64,000 nt of DNA, taken from Pinibacter aurantiacus (GTDB lineage: Bacteria; Bacteroidota; Bacteroidia; Chitinophagales; Chitinophagaceae). Within the stretch, counting starts at the first letter, position 1. Every line of letters starts with the position of its first letter. The stretch is taken from assembly GCF_019130065.1 (NCBI RefSeq), contig NZ_JAHSPG010000013.1, positions 310,001 to 374,000 on the forward strand. The letters are read 5' to 3'. The position numbers and the translations under genes are program-made. Shown here in pieces: positions 45,375-54,116 of the stretch. The notes below the pieces were generated by a model that saw only the letters and a list, made by a program, of their open reading frames with translations, was not told where the DNA came from and did no database searches.

Positions 45375-46319
45375 ATGAAACAGACCATTGGTATCCTTCT
45401 AATGCTGATAAGCATTTATGCAAAAGCAAGTTCTTGCAAAGCCACCAAAAACGGAAATTGGGAAACGGCGGCCACGTGGAGTTGTGGACATGTTCCGGCC
45501 GCAGGAGATAATGTAACCATTGATGCCGGATTTACAGTTACAGTAACTGGCAACAACACAGTTGCTATTGGCAATCTCGATATTTCCGGAACCCTGGATT
45601 TCACAAATGGTTCAAAAATCAGTTTAGGGTCGGCTTCTGTGGTGGTTATCCACTCCGGCGGGGACATTACCGGCGGAAATCCCGGCGCCAAGCTTGTGTT
45701 TCCTTCCTACACGATAAAAGGGTCATTTGCAGTAACGGGCCCCTATTATTTTAATAATAACGGACAAGGAGTTGGTGCTGCCCCTTTGCCATTGACGCTG
45801 GTTTCTTTTACCGCCAGCTTACAACAAAATCAGCAAGTAATACTTTATTGGAGAACTGCAAATGAAGAGAACATACATTTCTTTCAGATCGAATCGACCG
45901 ATTACGAAACTTCTGGCTGGCTGCCTGTAGACACAATTTCCCCGATGGCACCAGCGGGAGGCAGCTATTCATATGCATTTAACGATCGCAATAAATTGAA
46001 CGGAGACAGGTATTATCGTCTGAAGATCGTTGATCGTGATGGTAAATATGTTTTCAGTAAAATCATTGTTGTTACTTCCCATCAAACAGCAACGTTTTCT
46101 GTAAAACCTACGCTGGTCAATAATTCTATGACAGTCGATTTACCCTCGTCTGGCCCGGCAGAAGTGTCGATTTTTAATACTTTTGGCCAGTTGGTTAAAA
46201 CACTGACCTCCGACAATCAAAGCCTTAGTATTGATGTTTCCATGCTTAGCCGTGGTCTGTACTTCTTAAAACTTGTTCAAGGAAAGAATTCGTATACCAC
46301 GCGGTTTTTTAAGCAATAG
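45375..46319 (+). CDS. Surface protein with type IX secretion sorting domain (314 aa)
   Basis: The signal peptide (1-19) is followed by a G8-like beta-helical start (NWETAATWSCGHVPAAGDNV, IDAGFTVTVTGNNTVAIGNL), a middle beta-sandwich (PLPLTLVSFTASLQ, YRLKIVDRDGKYVFSKI), and a typical type A C-terminal sorting domain in the last 70 residues (AEVSIFNTFGQLVKTL, LSRGLYFLKLVQG, TTRFFK). The protein should be exported through the type IX system and attached to the surface. PLPLTLVSFTA is the usual linker before such modules. It stands alone on the plus strand. No enzymatic motif is present. Confidence 0.88.
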   Translation: MKQTIGILLMLISIYAKASSCKATKNGNWETAATWSCGHVPAAGDNVTIDAGFTVTVTGNNTVAIGNLDISGTLDFTNGSKISLGSASVVVIHSGGDITGGNPGAKLVFPSYTIKGSFAVTGPYYFNNNGQGVGAAPLPLTLVSFTASLQQNQQVILYWRTANEENIHFFQIESTDYETSGWLPVDTISPMAPAGGSYSYAFNDRNKLNGDRYYRLKIVDRDGKYVFSKIIVVTSHQTATFSVKPTLVNNSMTVDLPSSGPAEVSIFNTFGQLVKTLTSDNQSLSIDVSMLSRGLYFLKLVQGKNSYTTRFFKQ

Positions 46320-46367
46320 AATTTACAAAAAACAACTGGTTATGGTTAAATTTTAAAATCGGTCTAA

Positions 46368-46880
46368 ATGATACACACCAACAATGATCATAAGGGGCAG
46401 GATGTACAAGTCCTAAATAAATTTGTTGTGTATTTTGTTTTCCTGTCATTTTTTTTCCACTTCGCAACCAGTGCTCAGCAGACCGTAAAGCGTCTCGATA
46501 ATATCGAAAGATCAAAAATTAAGGGAAAATTAATTCACTTCAAACAAGGTGGCAAAGATGACTTGTTTGAAGTATTTGTTTATAAAGAGAATAGACAGAT
46601 CTATTCTATAATGAAAATTGAACCAGTAAACAAGGAAGATCGGAATTACATAAACGGTTATCAATTCACATTTATTAATGACACTCTTCTGCGAGCCTGG
46701 TACACCAGTTCGATCAATCACAAAAATGGCGTAGTTATAGTTTATATCACCAATAGAGATGAAATAATTGCAAGTAGCAAAACAGGAGATGTTAGTTTAC
46801 CTCCTGTTTCATTTTTGCGTTCGAAATGCGAAGAACTTCTAAGGTTAGCAAACGATCTAAAGCAAAGTAGTCAACATTAG
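46368..46880 (+). CDS. Secreted or membrane-anchored hypothetical protein (170 aa)
   Basis: A hydrophobic segment (FVVYFVFLSFFFHFATSAQ) starts about residue 19 and ends in a good signal-peptidase site. The mature part is a small mixed alpha/beta protein (FEVFVYKENRQIYSIMKIEP, NDTLLRAWYTSSINHKNGVV) with no motif I recognise. It follows the sorting-domain gene by 48 bp on the same strand and might be co-transcribed. Confidence 0.65.
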   Translation: MIHTNNDHKGQDVQVLNKFVVYFVFLSFFFHFATSAQQTVKRLDNIERSKIKGKLIHFKQGGKDDLFEVFVYKENRQIYSIMKIEPVNKEDRNYINGYQFTFINDTLLRAWYTSSINHKNGVVIVYITNRDEIIASSKTGDVSLPPVSFLRSKCEELLRLANDLKQSSQH

Positions 46881-47172
46881 ACAGAAATTATTAAGTCCAA
46901 TTCCAAACTATTGAGATAAAGTTAATTGAGGAACTATCTAGCCTATCCAGACTGAATCTTGCTATTTAAGTAAGCTGAAAAAATGCCGATCCAAATTTAG
47001 ACCATCTTATTGAGGGCTTATACAATTCGTGATGTACCGGATTTTGACCGAACATTTTCTGTTAGCTTTGTATCCACCCCTGTTAAATGCTTTCAATCCG
47101 TACTTGTCGTGATTTGACTGTCAACTAATCCCTTACTTCGTTATTAAATGGTTTTATATTTACGGAACCATT
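46881..47172. other. Intergenic region, nothing recognised
   Basis: These 292 bp hold no gene-like frame and no clear hairpin or consensus promoter. Confidence 0.5.
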
Positions 47173-47871
47173 ATGATAGACTTATCGCACGCTGACAATC
47201 AAATTCATTGTGTCTCTAATTTTGAAGACCTTGTAGCTACTCCATTTCATGGAAAGATCAATGCGTTTTGCTGGACGCGTAACCTACTTGGCGATTTTTC
47301 TGAAATTGTAAAAAAGATAAAGCTAAGCGGAAATATAACTGCAATTGAAGAAGACGAACTGCGCGAACTTGAATTGAGTGAACAAGGGCAACTCGCACGC
47401 GAAATTCTCATAAATGATTTGAAGATGTTGGAAGCTCATGGGGCATCTCCAATCCTTAATGTCATCAACCACTATGACAGCGATGATACTTATCCGTTTT
47501 TTCCAACCGACGTTTACTCTTTTCATGTTGACCGCTCTCCTATACCAACTGATACTTTTTTATGCACTTATCACGGCGATTCGAGTGAAATATTGCCAAA
47601 TTCACAAGGTATACAGAAGGTACTTATTCCAGAAATAAGGGATGAACTCAAAAAAATATACCATGGCGCAGCGGAAGATTTTGAATCATTCTTAAGCGAG
47701 CACTTCTTTGATTTACACTATCAAGCCAAACCCGATGCACGTCCTATTAGTTTAGGCATTGGTCACTTATGGAGGTTGGCAGTTGATCATCCTGGAAGTC
47801 AGGTCCCGCCCTGTCTTCACCGCGCACCAAGGGAAAAATCCGGACAACCAAGACTGTTGCTGATCTGCTGA
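47173..47871 (+). CDS. DUF1826-like cytoplasmic protein (232 aa)
   Basis: There is no signal peptide. The segment FHVDRSPIPTDTFLCTYHGD, with an H-x-D pair, and the C-terminal CLHRAPREKSGQPRLLLIC resemble the DUF1826 family, whose members combine FHVD and a late HRSP...RLLL stretch. The pattern would suit a cupin or 2-oxoglutarate/iron-like metal site (H, D and a distant H), but the function of DUF1826 is not known to me. The gene stands alone; the gap to the next gene is 175 bp. The assignment is from a few motifs only. Confidence 0.62.
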   Translation: MIDLSHADNQIHCVSNFEDLVATPFHGKINAFCWTRNLLGDFSEIVKKIKLSGNITAIEEDELRELELSEQGQLAREILINDLKMLEAHGASPILNVINHYDSDDTYPFFPTDVYSFHVDRSPIPTDTFLCTYHGDSSEILPNSQGIQKVLIPEIRDELKKIYHGAAEDFESFLSEHFFDLHYQAKPDARPISLGIGHLWRLAVDHPGSQVPPCLHRAPREKSGQPRLLLIC

Positions 47872-48046
47872 ACACAACTATTGAATGGCCAGACGCTAAT
47901 TCTTAATACAAAAATTATTGACTGACACTCTTTGACTTAGAAAGAGCCCACCACAACTTCTTTTATCGCCATTTATAAAAAAGCTATTGCAACTATAGCA
48001 GAATCTTTCTACATTAAGTACACATCCATCTTTAAAATATACAGGT

Positions 48047-48577
48047 ATGAAAATACTTACAACAGCATTCTGCCTGCTCCTGTTTTTTGCTTCAAAGGGC
48101 CAGGCAGACTCTACACCAACACTAAAATCGATACTTATTGAACAGTTAAAAAGTACGCACGGTACAGAAGAGTGGTTTGTACCGGTAAATGTAGCAGTTG
48201 AAGGCTTAACCGCAGAACAAGCCAATTGGAGTGATAAAAGCGAAAATCATTCCATCGCCCAACTTCTTACCCATCTTAATTTTTGGAACAAACAATCGCT
48301 GGATAAATTTAAAGGATTAAAACCAGGCGCATTTAGCGGCAACAACAAAGAAACCTTTACTAAAGTCACCAACGTAACCTGGACAGCTGCAATAAAAGAG
48401 TTCGATGATATTATGACTGAATGGGAAACCCTGATTAACTCGGCAGATGATGCCAAATTAAAACAATGGTATTCTACCATTGCCCATATTGGAGCCCACA
48501 ACGCTTACCATACCGGCCAGATTATCTATATACGTAAAATGAAGGGTTGGTGGAATGCAGATAAAGGTGTCAAGTGA
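48047..48577 (+). CDS. Secreted DinB-like protein (176 aa)
   Basis: A signal peptide (1-20, ending SKGQA) precedes a DinB/YfiT-like four-helix domain. The three metal-binding histidines of the fold are visible: one in SENHSIAQLLTHLNFWNKQ and two in HIGAHNAYHTGQIIYIRK. DinB-like proteins are metal-dependent, and some are thiol transferases; exported versions are frequent in Bacteroidota, but what they do in the periplasm is unknown. The gene is monocistronic. Confidence 0.85.
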   Translation: MKILTTAFCLLLFFASKGQADSTPTLKSILIEQLKSTHGTEEWFVPVNVAVEGLTAEQANWSDKSENHSIAQLLTHLNFWNKQSLDKFKGLKPGAFSGNNKETFTKVTNVTWTAAIKEFDDIMTEWETLINSADDAKLKQWYSTIAHIGAHNAYHTGQIIYIRKMKGWWNADKGVK

Positions 48578-48648
48578 TTTTTTTATGCCCGTTTAAAACA
48601 AGCTTTGCCATCAAAAATTTCACAATAATCATCCGAGAAAAACGCAGC

Positions 48649-48750
48649 CTACTTTTTTGTTTCAATAAGTGGCAACAAGTCCATTAAGTCCCCGATAATA
48701 TAATCAGGATTGGCCGTAAGCAATTGATCGTAAGTATGAGCCCCGGTACA
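48649..48750 (-). pseudogene. C-terminal remnant of a HAD-family phosphatase
   Basis: On the minus strand 33 codons read CTGAHTYDQLLTANPDYI, then IGDLMDLLPLIETKK and a TAG. This is the usual end of phosphoglycolate-phosphatase-like HAD hydrolases (gly-ala, then PDYII and the ELL helix). The frame is closed by TGA just upstream, so the rest of the gene is gone. A different plus-strand scrap (TLSFGLAEEVVEEKSIVLN, stop near 48809) begins at the same place, which suggests a deletion junction. Confidence 0.55.
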
Positions 48751-48895
48751 CTTTCATTCGGACTCGCAGAAGAAGTTGTGGAAGAAAAGTCAATCGTTTT
48801 AAACTAATATCAAAGAAGGCATTTCCTACTGTGATTAATTTGCAATCGCAAGAAAACTTGCTGGAGAAACAGCTTATATTTCGAAATAATTTTGG

Positions 48896-48926
48896 AAAAA
48901 AAGAGGAGGCCGTTATGGCCTCCTTC
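48896..48926 (-). terminator. Intrinsic terminator of SusCD locus 2
   Basis: A perfect 8-bp stem (AGGAGGCC / GGCCTCCT) with loop GTTAT, 65 bp downstream of the last gene of the locus, is followed on the minus strand by a run of T. Confidence 0.85.
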
Positions 48927-48988
48927 TTATATCACACATGAGAAAAAAAATGCGAACTTCTGTTTTTTCATCCAGGATAAACAATTCC

Positions 48989-50251
48989 TTAATTGGAAGT
49001 GCCTGCTTCTTTTACTTTATTATCGGTTTCTTTTTTAGCCAGCTTATCTCTGTAATCAGTTATCATGGTAATCTGCGAGTCGATTCTCTTTGTTGACTTA
49101 TTCTCGCGAGTAAGATTGTTGCGGATTTCATCTCCAACGGCCAGAGCTTTTTCAAAATGGAAATTTCTCCAAAGAATATAGAAATAGGTATCGAGGTACT
49201 CTGGGTTGCGGTTTCTTGCCAAAAGATCTTCCATCCATTTTATGCCATCAATACCGGCATCGCGTCTTCCTGTACAATTACCCAGTAAGGCTGTCAACGC
49301 AAGCGTATAGCTGTCATTGTTTTTTCCATATTTATCGAGGAACGCTGTGCCTCGCTTCATGTACTCCTTAACATTATAATCGCCGGTACTATCCTGCACT
49401 TCAAAGGCGCTGTAAAACATGGCATACTCTTCATAGTAGGGATATTTTTTTGCTTTAAATTTTGCCTTCGCAACTTCATACTCTTTTCTCGTCTCCTTCC
49501 TGATCATACCTTTTAAATACCAGAGATAAGAATCAGCAATGTATTTGTCTGTTTCAGTGCGACCAACAGTTTTGTAGTAGTCTTTTTTGTTGTCTTCAAT
49601 ATAGTTAAATACAGGAGTGAAAGGTGTTACTTTAATATAGTTTGCCAATTCGAATGTATTCTTTCTTGCCTTCTCCTCTTTCTTTAAATTATTAAAATAA
49701 GTTTCGAAGTCTGCATTGGCTTTTTCATTGCGATACGCAGATTTAAGTGATCTGAAATACTTGCGAACAAATTCATCTTCCCTGTTACCGCCATTCCATT
49801 CCTTTATCAACGACAATAAATTTTTGTCGGGGCTCAGTGCAATTTTTGCCAGTTCTATCAAGCCATCCGGTGAAGTGCCTCCAGCTGCTGAATGGATCAG
49901 TTCACCATTCTTGTCCATGAACATAAGTGTAGGATATGCATTGATCTGGTATTTCTCTCCCAGCTTCACTCCTTTTCCTTTATCATCACATTGCACTTTG
50001 CAGTTAATAAATTGCTTGTTGAAAAAAGTACCAACCTTTTCAACAGGAAACACTTCCTGCGCGAGTGTTTTGCAGGGAGCGCACCAGGATGTATAGAAGT
50101 CCACAAATACAATTTTGTTTTCCGCTTTGGCTTTTGCAAGAGCAGAATCGAGGTCGTGCTCAAATTCAATACCCTGCGCATTCGTAGCGAAAGAAGAACC
50201 CATCGCTACAAGGATGACGCCAATAGTGTTCCTGATTTTTTTTATGTTCAT
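48989..50251 (-). CDS. Periplasmic thioredoxin-fold protein (420 aa)
   Basis: The signal peptide (1-26) ends TNAQ. The thioredoxin domain follows directly (about 30-140): VFVDFYTSWCAPCKTLAQEV with the active site C57-A-P-C60, and NAYPTLMFMDKNGEL with the cis-proline. This is the DsbD-gamma/YyaL-like subtype. Residues 150-400 are helical and TPR-like (KADFETYFNNLKKEEKARK, YEEYAMFYSAFEVQDSTGDY). It is the last gene of SusCD locus 2, separated from the TlpA gene by 331 bp with repeats, so it may have its own promoter. It probably reduces disulfides in the periplasm; partner unknown. Confidence 0.9.
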   Translation of the reverse strand: MNIKKIRNTIGVILVAMGSSFATNAQGIEFEHDLDSALAKAKAENKIVFVDFYTSWCAPCKTLAQEVFPVEKVGTFFNKQFINCKVQCDDKGKGVKLGEKYQINAYPTLMFMDKNGELIHSAAGGTSPDGLIELAKIALSPDKNLLSLIKEWNGGNREDEFVRKYFRSLKSAYRNEKANADFETYFNNLKKEEKARKNTFELANYIKVTPFTPVFNYIEDNKKDYYKTVGRTETDKYIADSYLWYLKGMIRKETRKEYEVAKAKFKAKKYPYYEEYAMFYSAFEVQDSTGDYNVKEYMKRGTAFLDKYGKNNDSYTLALTALLGNCTGRRDAGIDGIKWMEDLLARNRNPEYLDTYFYILWRNFHFEKALAVGDEIRNNLTRENKSTKRIDSQITMITDYRDKLAKKETDNKVKEAGTSN

Positions 50252-50337
50252 TTTAATGCAATTTATTTATGATTCAATGTCGTTTAGTTAAAGATATTTT
50301 TCATTTGCATGGTGCTCCATAGCAGGAAACAAAGACT

Positions 50338-50428
50338 GCTTGTCGTCCCGACGAAGGAGGGATCTGAGTATTTACGCAGACGGCATGTTAGTGTCAAACC
50401 CAGATCCCTCGTGCCTCGGATGACAAGC
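50338..50428. repeat. Imperfect long inverted repeat, REP-like intergenic element
   Basis: The left arm GCTTGTCGTCCCGACGAAGG plus AGGGATCTG (50338-50366) pairs with the right arm at 50401-50428, whose complement reads GCTTGTCATCCGAGGCACGA then GGGATCTG. The arms of 28-29 bp differ at several central positions and enclose 34 nt. TGTCATCC...GGGATCT elements are a widespread intergenic repeat in Sphingobacteriales and Chitinophagaceae genomes (my recollection of the family). Confidence 0.75.
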
Positions 50429-50513
50429 AATATTCTTTTGATTCATAAAACATCTTAAGGAAACGACATCGATTATTGTGTATCCAACTTACCAGCAACA
50501 GCTACCTGATGAC

Positions 50514-50547
50514 TTAAGAAAGTGTTATTCGAAAAACACTTTCTTAA
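50514..50547. repeat. Perfect 13-bp hairpin after the TlpA gene
   Basis: TTAAGAAAGTGTT (50514-50526) and AACACTTTCTTAA (50535-50547) are exact complements around an 8-nt loop, starting 36 bp downstream of the TlpA stop codon. No T-run follows on the minus strand, so it may protect the 3' end of the message or separate the two thioredoxin genes. Confidence 0.75.
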
Positions 50548-50582
50548 ATCTCAGATTGTTTTTATGCTAACTTTTTTTGTTT

Positions 50583-51710
50583 TTAAAGTGGAAATAGTTC
50601 GGCAAGCTTCTCTTCCAAAGCCTCGGCTCTCAGGTTCTTTGCAATGATTTTTCCATTCGGGTCCAGCAGCACATTTTGCGGAATGGCTCTGATAGAATAG
50701 AGTTGGGCAACTTCATTGTTCCATCCTTTGAGATCTGATACCTGCTGCCATGTTAAGCCATCTTTCCTGATTGCATTCAACCAATTTTGCTTTTCTTTTT
50801 CCGTATCAAGAGAGACGCCCAGAATATCAAATCCTTTGCTATGAAATTTTGCGTACGACTTCACCACATTCGGATTTTCTGCGCGACACGGTCCGCACCA
50901 TGATGCCCAAAAATCAACCAGCACATACTTTCCGCGGTAGCTGGCAAGGGTTACAGGATTACCCAAGGTATCATTCAATGTGAACTCAGGTGCCACCGCT
51001 CCTACAGCTGTTTTTTCCATCTTGTCAAGCGTTGCAGCATACTCTTTACCGGCTTTGCTGTTTTTTACTTTTTCTGAAAATGATTTAAACAATGGAGCCA
51101 CTACAGCATAGTCAGGGATAGAGCCGCCGAATTTCTTCAGGGCATCGAGGCTTACTACACTGCCGGGATGAGCTTTAATGAAAGTTGTGTAAGCGTTCTT
51201 TTGCTCTTCGTCGATCGCATTGTATTTTTTGTCGAGTTCGGCACGAACAGTCTTGTCTTTTTGTTTCTCTTGTGGCAATGCACGATACTCAGCCATGAAG
51301 GCGTCCATCTTATCTGTCGAAGGTTTTAACGCCTGTGTGAGATTTTCATAATCATCATTGATACTTCCGGATATCCTTGCTGTTGTAAGAGAATCTTTTC
51401 CATTTACTTTTATGTTGCCTGGTTCCAGGTAAATGGTTTTTTTATGTACGTTTTTCCCCTTCGTTCCATCACCGAGGTAACTGAAATATATTGTTGCCTG
51501 TATGGGATCATCAATATTTCCTTTGAATGCAAATTTCCCTTTTACAATTGCAGAGGAATCGAAGATAGCCTGGCTACCCTGGCGATAGGCCAGATAAGCC
51601 TTTGCAGGCGCATTAATTTCACCTACTCTTCCGCTGACAGTAAATTCTGCTTTTTGTGCCAGCAATGTGCAAGGCAATAAAACTGCAAGACCGATTACGC
51701 TTAGTTTCAT
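50583..51710 (-). CDS. TlpA-like thiol:disulfide oxidoreductase with DUF4369 domain (375 aa)
   Basis: The signal peptide (1-18) ends LLAQ. The DUF4369 domain (about 22-120) begins FTVSGRVGEINAPAKAYLAY. A helical linker leads to the AhpC/TSA-thioredoxin domain from about 238 (VGAVAPEFTLNDTLGNPVTL) with active site W271-C-G-P-C275 and the cis-proline stretch IRAIPQNVLLDPNGKI. It follows the PKD-like lipoprotein gene by 19 bp in SusCD locus 2. It should act on exported disulfide proteins or on a thiol/metal-containing substrate brought in by the locus. Confidence 0.93.
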   Translation of the reverse strand: MKLSVIGLAVLLPCTLLAQKAEFTVSGRVGEINAPAKAYLAYRQGSQAIFDSSAIVKGKFAFKGNIDDPIQATIYFSYLGDGTKGKNVHKKTIYLEPGNIKVNGKDSLTTARISGSINDDYENLTQALKPSTDKMDAFMAEYRALPQEKQKDKTVRAELDKKYNAIDEEQKNAYTTFIKAHPGSVVSLDALKKFGGSIPDYAVVAPLFKSFSEKVKNSKAGKEYAATLDKMEKTAVGAVAPEFTLNDTLGNPVTLASYRGKYVLVDFWASWCGPCRAENPNVVKSYAKFHSKGFDILGVSLDTEKEKQNWLNAIRKDGLTWQQVSDLKGWNNEVAQLYSIRAIPQNVLLDPNGKIIAKNLRAEALEEKLAELFPL

Positions 51711-51729
51711 TAATTGTTGTTTTACAAGG

Positions 51730-53310
51730 TTATGGTGCCTGGAAATTAAATGCAGTTATTTTTCCAAAGCCGCCGTATGTTTTTATGTATGCCGGATCTG
51801 TCACAAGTCCGCCCACTCCCAGTGTTTGCAGTGGGATAGCGATGATTTTTCCTTCTTTGGTACTTTCATTGTATGTACTTAACAGCAGTAATCTGTTGGC
51901 TGAAGTTGCGGTTATCCTTTGCGTATAATCGTCGGGAGCAGTTAAACTGGGTAACGACATCCTACCGCCTTTAATATGCATTTTCATTCCGGTGATCTTT
52001 TCTCCGTTCGCAACAGTGTATCGCAAAAGCGGGCTGGTGCCACCTCCTGTTAAAAGCGTTGTAGAATACACTTTAGTATCGGTTGCATAAAACAGGACAT
52101 TTTCCTGTGTAGACTCTGTATAAAATTTCGATTGGCCAATTTCAGGATTGCTGCTGATATCATTAACAGCATAACCCATTTTGCCATTTACGGGCGATAA
52201 TACCGACAGCTGGTAAACAGCATATTGATCCAGGTCCCTCGTTTTCATTACTGCAAACACTTTTTGATTATATCCTTCCTCCATGTTCAGGCAGGTTTTA
52301 TTGCCCATGTTACTAGGATCAAATGCCGGTGCCGGATTAGAGTTATCAAATACAGGATAGGCTGCCAATGGTGCAGAGTTAGAAGTGATGGTAGGCAACA
52401 AAAGAAACCTGTTGTTTTTTTCGTCATACACCGCTCCGCCATTAGTGCTGGCCGTTTGCAGGCCACACATTTTTTGGCATACATAGTCTGTCTTGTCAAA
52501 CAGAAAGGCATACCCGTATTGAAAATTAGTTCCATAACGGCTATGCACTTTCCCGTTGTTAACAAGATACTCGTGCGCATTATTTACGGCCACACTCTGA
52601 ACCATGTTCGGACTTATTGCGGCGGGAGGAAGAATAAAATTATCATTCCCCATTTTAGTGTATATATAGCTGATGGGGTTTATACGGGTTATGGTATTGT
52701 CTGTAATGCAGGTGAGCACCCGGTTGTTTTGATAATTCATGTAAGCCACCCCCTTAACAATGCCGGGAAGCGGCGCTCCGTTTGCGGCGCTGTACAGATT
52801 TTTGTAAACGCGGCTAATACTATCGTATAAAATGTTTGAAGTAAAATTATAAGCCATGATGAGGTTCAGATCGGTATTGACTCCATCTTTTGTATCTGCT
52901 ACAACCAACCCTTCACCAAAGCGTGGATTTACGGTAACTATCCACGAAAAGAATGCCTTGAGATTGGTGGTGGTATCTGTTACTGTCAATATAAGTGAAT
53001 AAGCGCTTGAATTCGGCGCTTCTGTAACCACTCCTTCCAGTTTCTTCTGTGTGCCTATGACACGTTTGTAACCCTGAAAATAATTCATGGTCCAGCTGTA
53101 GGTGAGATTGTCCGGGTTCAATCCTTCTTTGGAAATAGCCGGACTAATCCTTAAAGTATCCATTTGAAAGACAACATATGAACCGGGAACACCTGTTGTG
53201 TCAATAACAATGGGGTTGGGTGTATGTATGTTATAATTGCTGCGATCCTTTAAGCACGACACGGCCAATACAGAAATGAACAGCAGTATGTATAGGGATA
53301 TTTTTTTCAC
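51730..53310 (-). CDS. PKD-like family lipoprotein (526 aa)
   Basis: GTG start (the codon before AAAAAAATATCC). A lipoprotein signal ends in AVSC (Cys 19). LKDRSNYNIHTPNPIVI and the PKD-like segment (PAISKEGLNPDNLTYSWTMN) match the PKD-like lipoproteins that accompany SusD and DUF4843 genes in Bacteroidota; the rest looks like a beta-propeller-like domain (FGEGLVVADTKDGVNTDLNL, MKTRDLDQYAVYQLSVL). It is surface-exposed and may help bind the substrate. It is placed between the DUF4843 and TlpA genes, 35 bp and 19 bp away. Confidence 0.9.
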   Translation of the reverse strand: MKKISLYILLFISVLAVSCLKDRSNYNIHTPNPIVIDTTGVPGSYVVFQMDTLRISPAISKEGLNPDNLTYSWTMNYFQGYKRVIGTQKKLEGVVTEAPNSSAYSLILTVTDTTTNLKAFFSWIVTVNPRFGEGLVVADTKDGVNTDLNLIMAYNFTSNILYDSISRVYKNLYSAANGAPLPGIVKGVAYMNYQNNRVLTCITDNTITRINPISYIYTKMGNDNFILPPAAISPNMVQSVAVNNAHEYLVNNGKVHSRYGTNFQYGYAFLFDKTDYVCQKMCGLQTASTNGGAVYDEKNNRFLLLPTITSNSAPLAAYPVFDNSNPAPAFDPSNMGNKTCLNMEEGYNQKVFAVMKTRDLDQYAVYQLSVLSPVNGKMGYAVNDISSNPEIGQSKFYTESTQENVLFYATDTKVYSTTLLTGGGTSPLLRYTVANGEKITGMKMHIKGGRMSLPSLTAPDDYTQRITATSANRLLLLSTYNESTKEGKIIAIPLQTLGVGGLVTDPAYIKTYGGFGKITAFNFQAP

Positions 53311-53345
53311 AAAGGTAAATTTGATTTTATGAATTCATTTTCATC

Positions 53346-54071
53346 CTAAATTGGCATGGTAACCAACTGCCCGGCATAAGTGCCATCATCGTGTTTCATT
53401 TCATTGCCCGGGTGTTCTGCATTGTATTTTATCAGCGCTTCTTTTACTTTTAAACCATACGCCTGCACCTGGTTTGCGTTCCACCACCAGGTTACTGGGT
53501 CTGCTGCCGCCTGTGTAGGATCGTAAGGGAAAGACGATACTCCCGCCGCCTGTATCATGAATTTGTACCAGCCTGTTGAAAAAGGTGTTCCGAAATAATA
53601 CTTCAACCATTTCCAGTTGGATGGCTGGATTATTTTTCCAGTCCATGTTATATCTACAATAGGACTTAGCATCGGGTCCAATTCATTAGAACCCACCAGT
53701 TGAACCCTCAGCTTTACGATAGATGAATCTACCTTAGCATTTCTTTTTAGAACAATGGCCACTTTACCGTCAAAGCTATTTCCAGGCACTTGTCCTTGCT
53801 TGATTTCATAGAGTTCGGATGGCACATTGGTATTGCTGTCGTTAACGATTTGAATATTGAACGACCTGTCGTGATCACTTTTATTTCCCGATAGTTTTAC
53901 CGGCAAATAAATGGTTTTGGCTGACGAGTCGATGTCTTGCGTAAATGAATAAGAATATGTAGGTGTAGTGAAATACACTGCAGGTGCATCCTGATACATT
54001 TTAATTTCTTCCTTTTTACAGGATGCGAAAAGGACAACTATGAGACTGGAATATTTTAATAATTGTTTCAT
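53346..54071 (-). CDS. DUF4843 domain lipoprotein (241 aa)
   Basis: The lipobox LFASC (Cys 18) follows a short hydrophobic signal. The family pattern is clear: YQDAPAVYFTTPTYSYSFTQ near the start, VKLSGNKSDHDRSFNIQIV in the Calx-beta-like core, and YYFGTPFSTGWYKFMIQAAG in the C-terminal part. DUF4843 proteins occur almost only in SusCD operons together with PKD-like lipoproteins and are presumed surface substrate-binding components. The gene lies 45 bp after the SusD gene. Confidence 0.93.
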   Translation of the reverse strand: MKQLLKYSSLIVVLFASCKKEEIKMYQDAPAVYFTTPTYSYSFTQDIDSSAKTIYLPVKLSGNKSDHDRSFNIQIVNDSNTNVPSELYEIKQGQVPGNSFDGKVAIVLKRNAKVDSSIVKLRVQLVGSNELDPMLSPIVDITWTGKIIQPSNWKWLKYYFGTPFSTGWYKFMIQAAGVSSFPYDPTQAAADPVTWWWNANQVQAYGLKVKEALIKYNAEHPGNEMKHDDGTYAGQLVTMPI

Positions 54072-54116
54072 GATTGTTCTATTTTAAAGTTTTGGCTTTT
54101 GTTTTTTTGTGAAGGA

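Noticed and set aside
45375-46319. The sorting-domain protein considered as part of the RHS operon system
   Set aside because: It is on the opposite strand, over 890 bp from the operon, and none of the operon's proteins carries a similar sorting domain.
48578-48988. A complete gene in the gap before SusCD locus 2
   Set aside because: Only two short scraps and a terminator are present; no frame of useful length has a start codon.
52225-52830. Open frame of 201 codons on the plus strand
   Set aside because: It is antisense to the PKD-like lipoprotein and lacks any domain, signal or expected composition.
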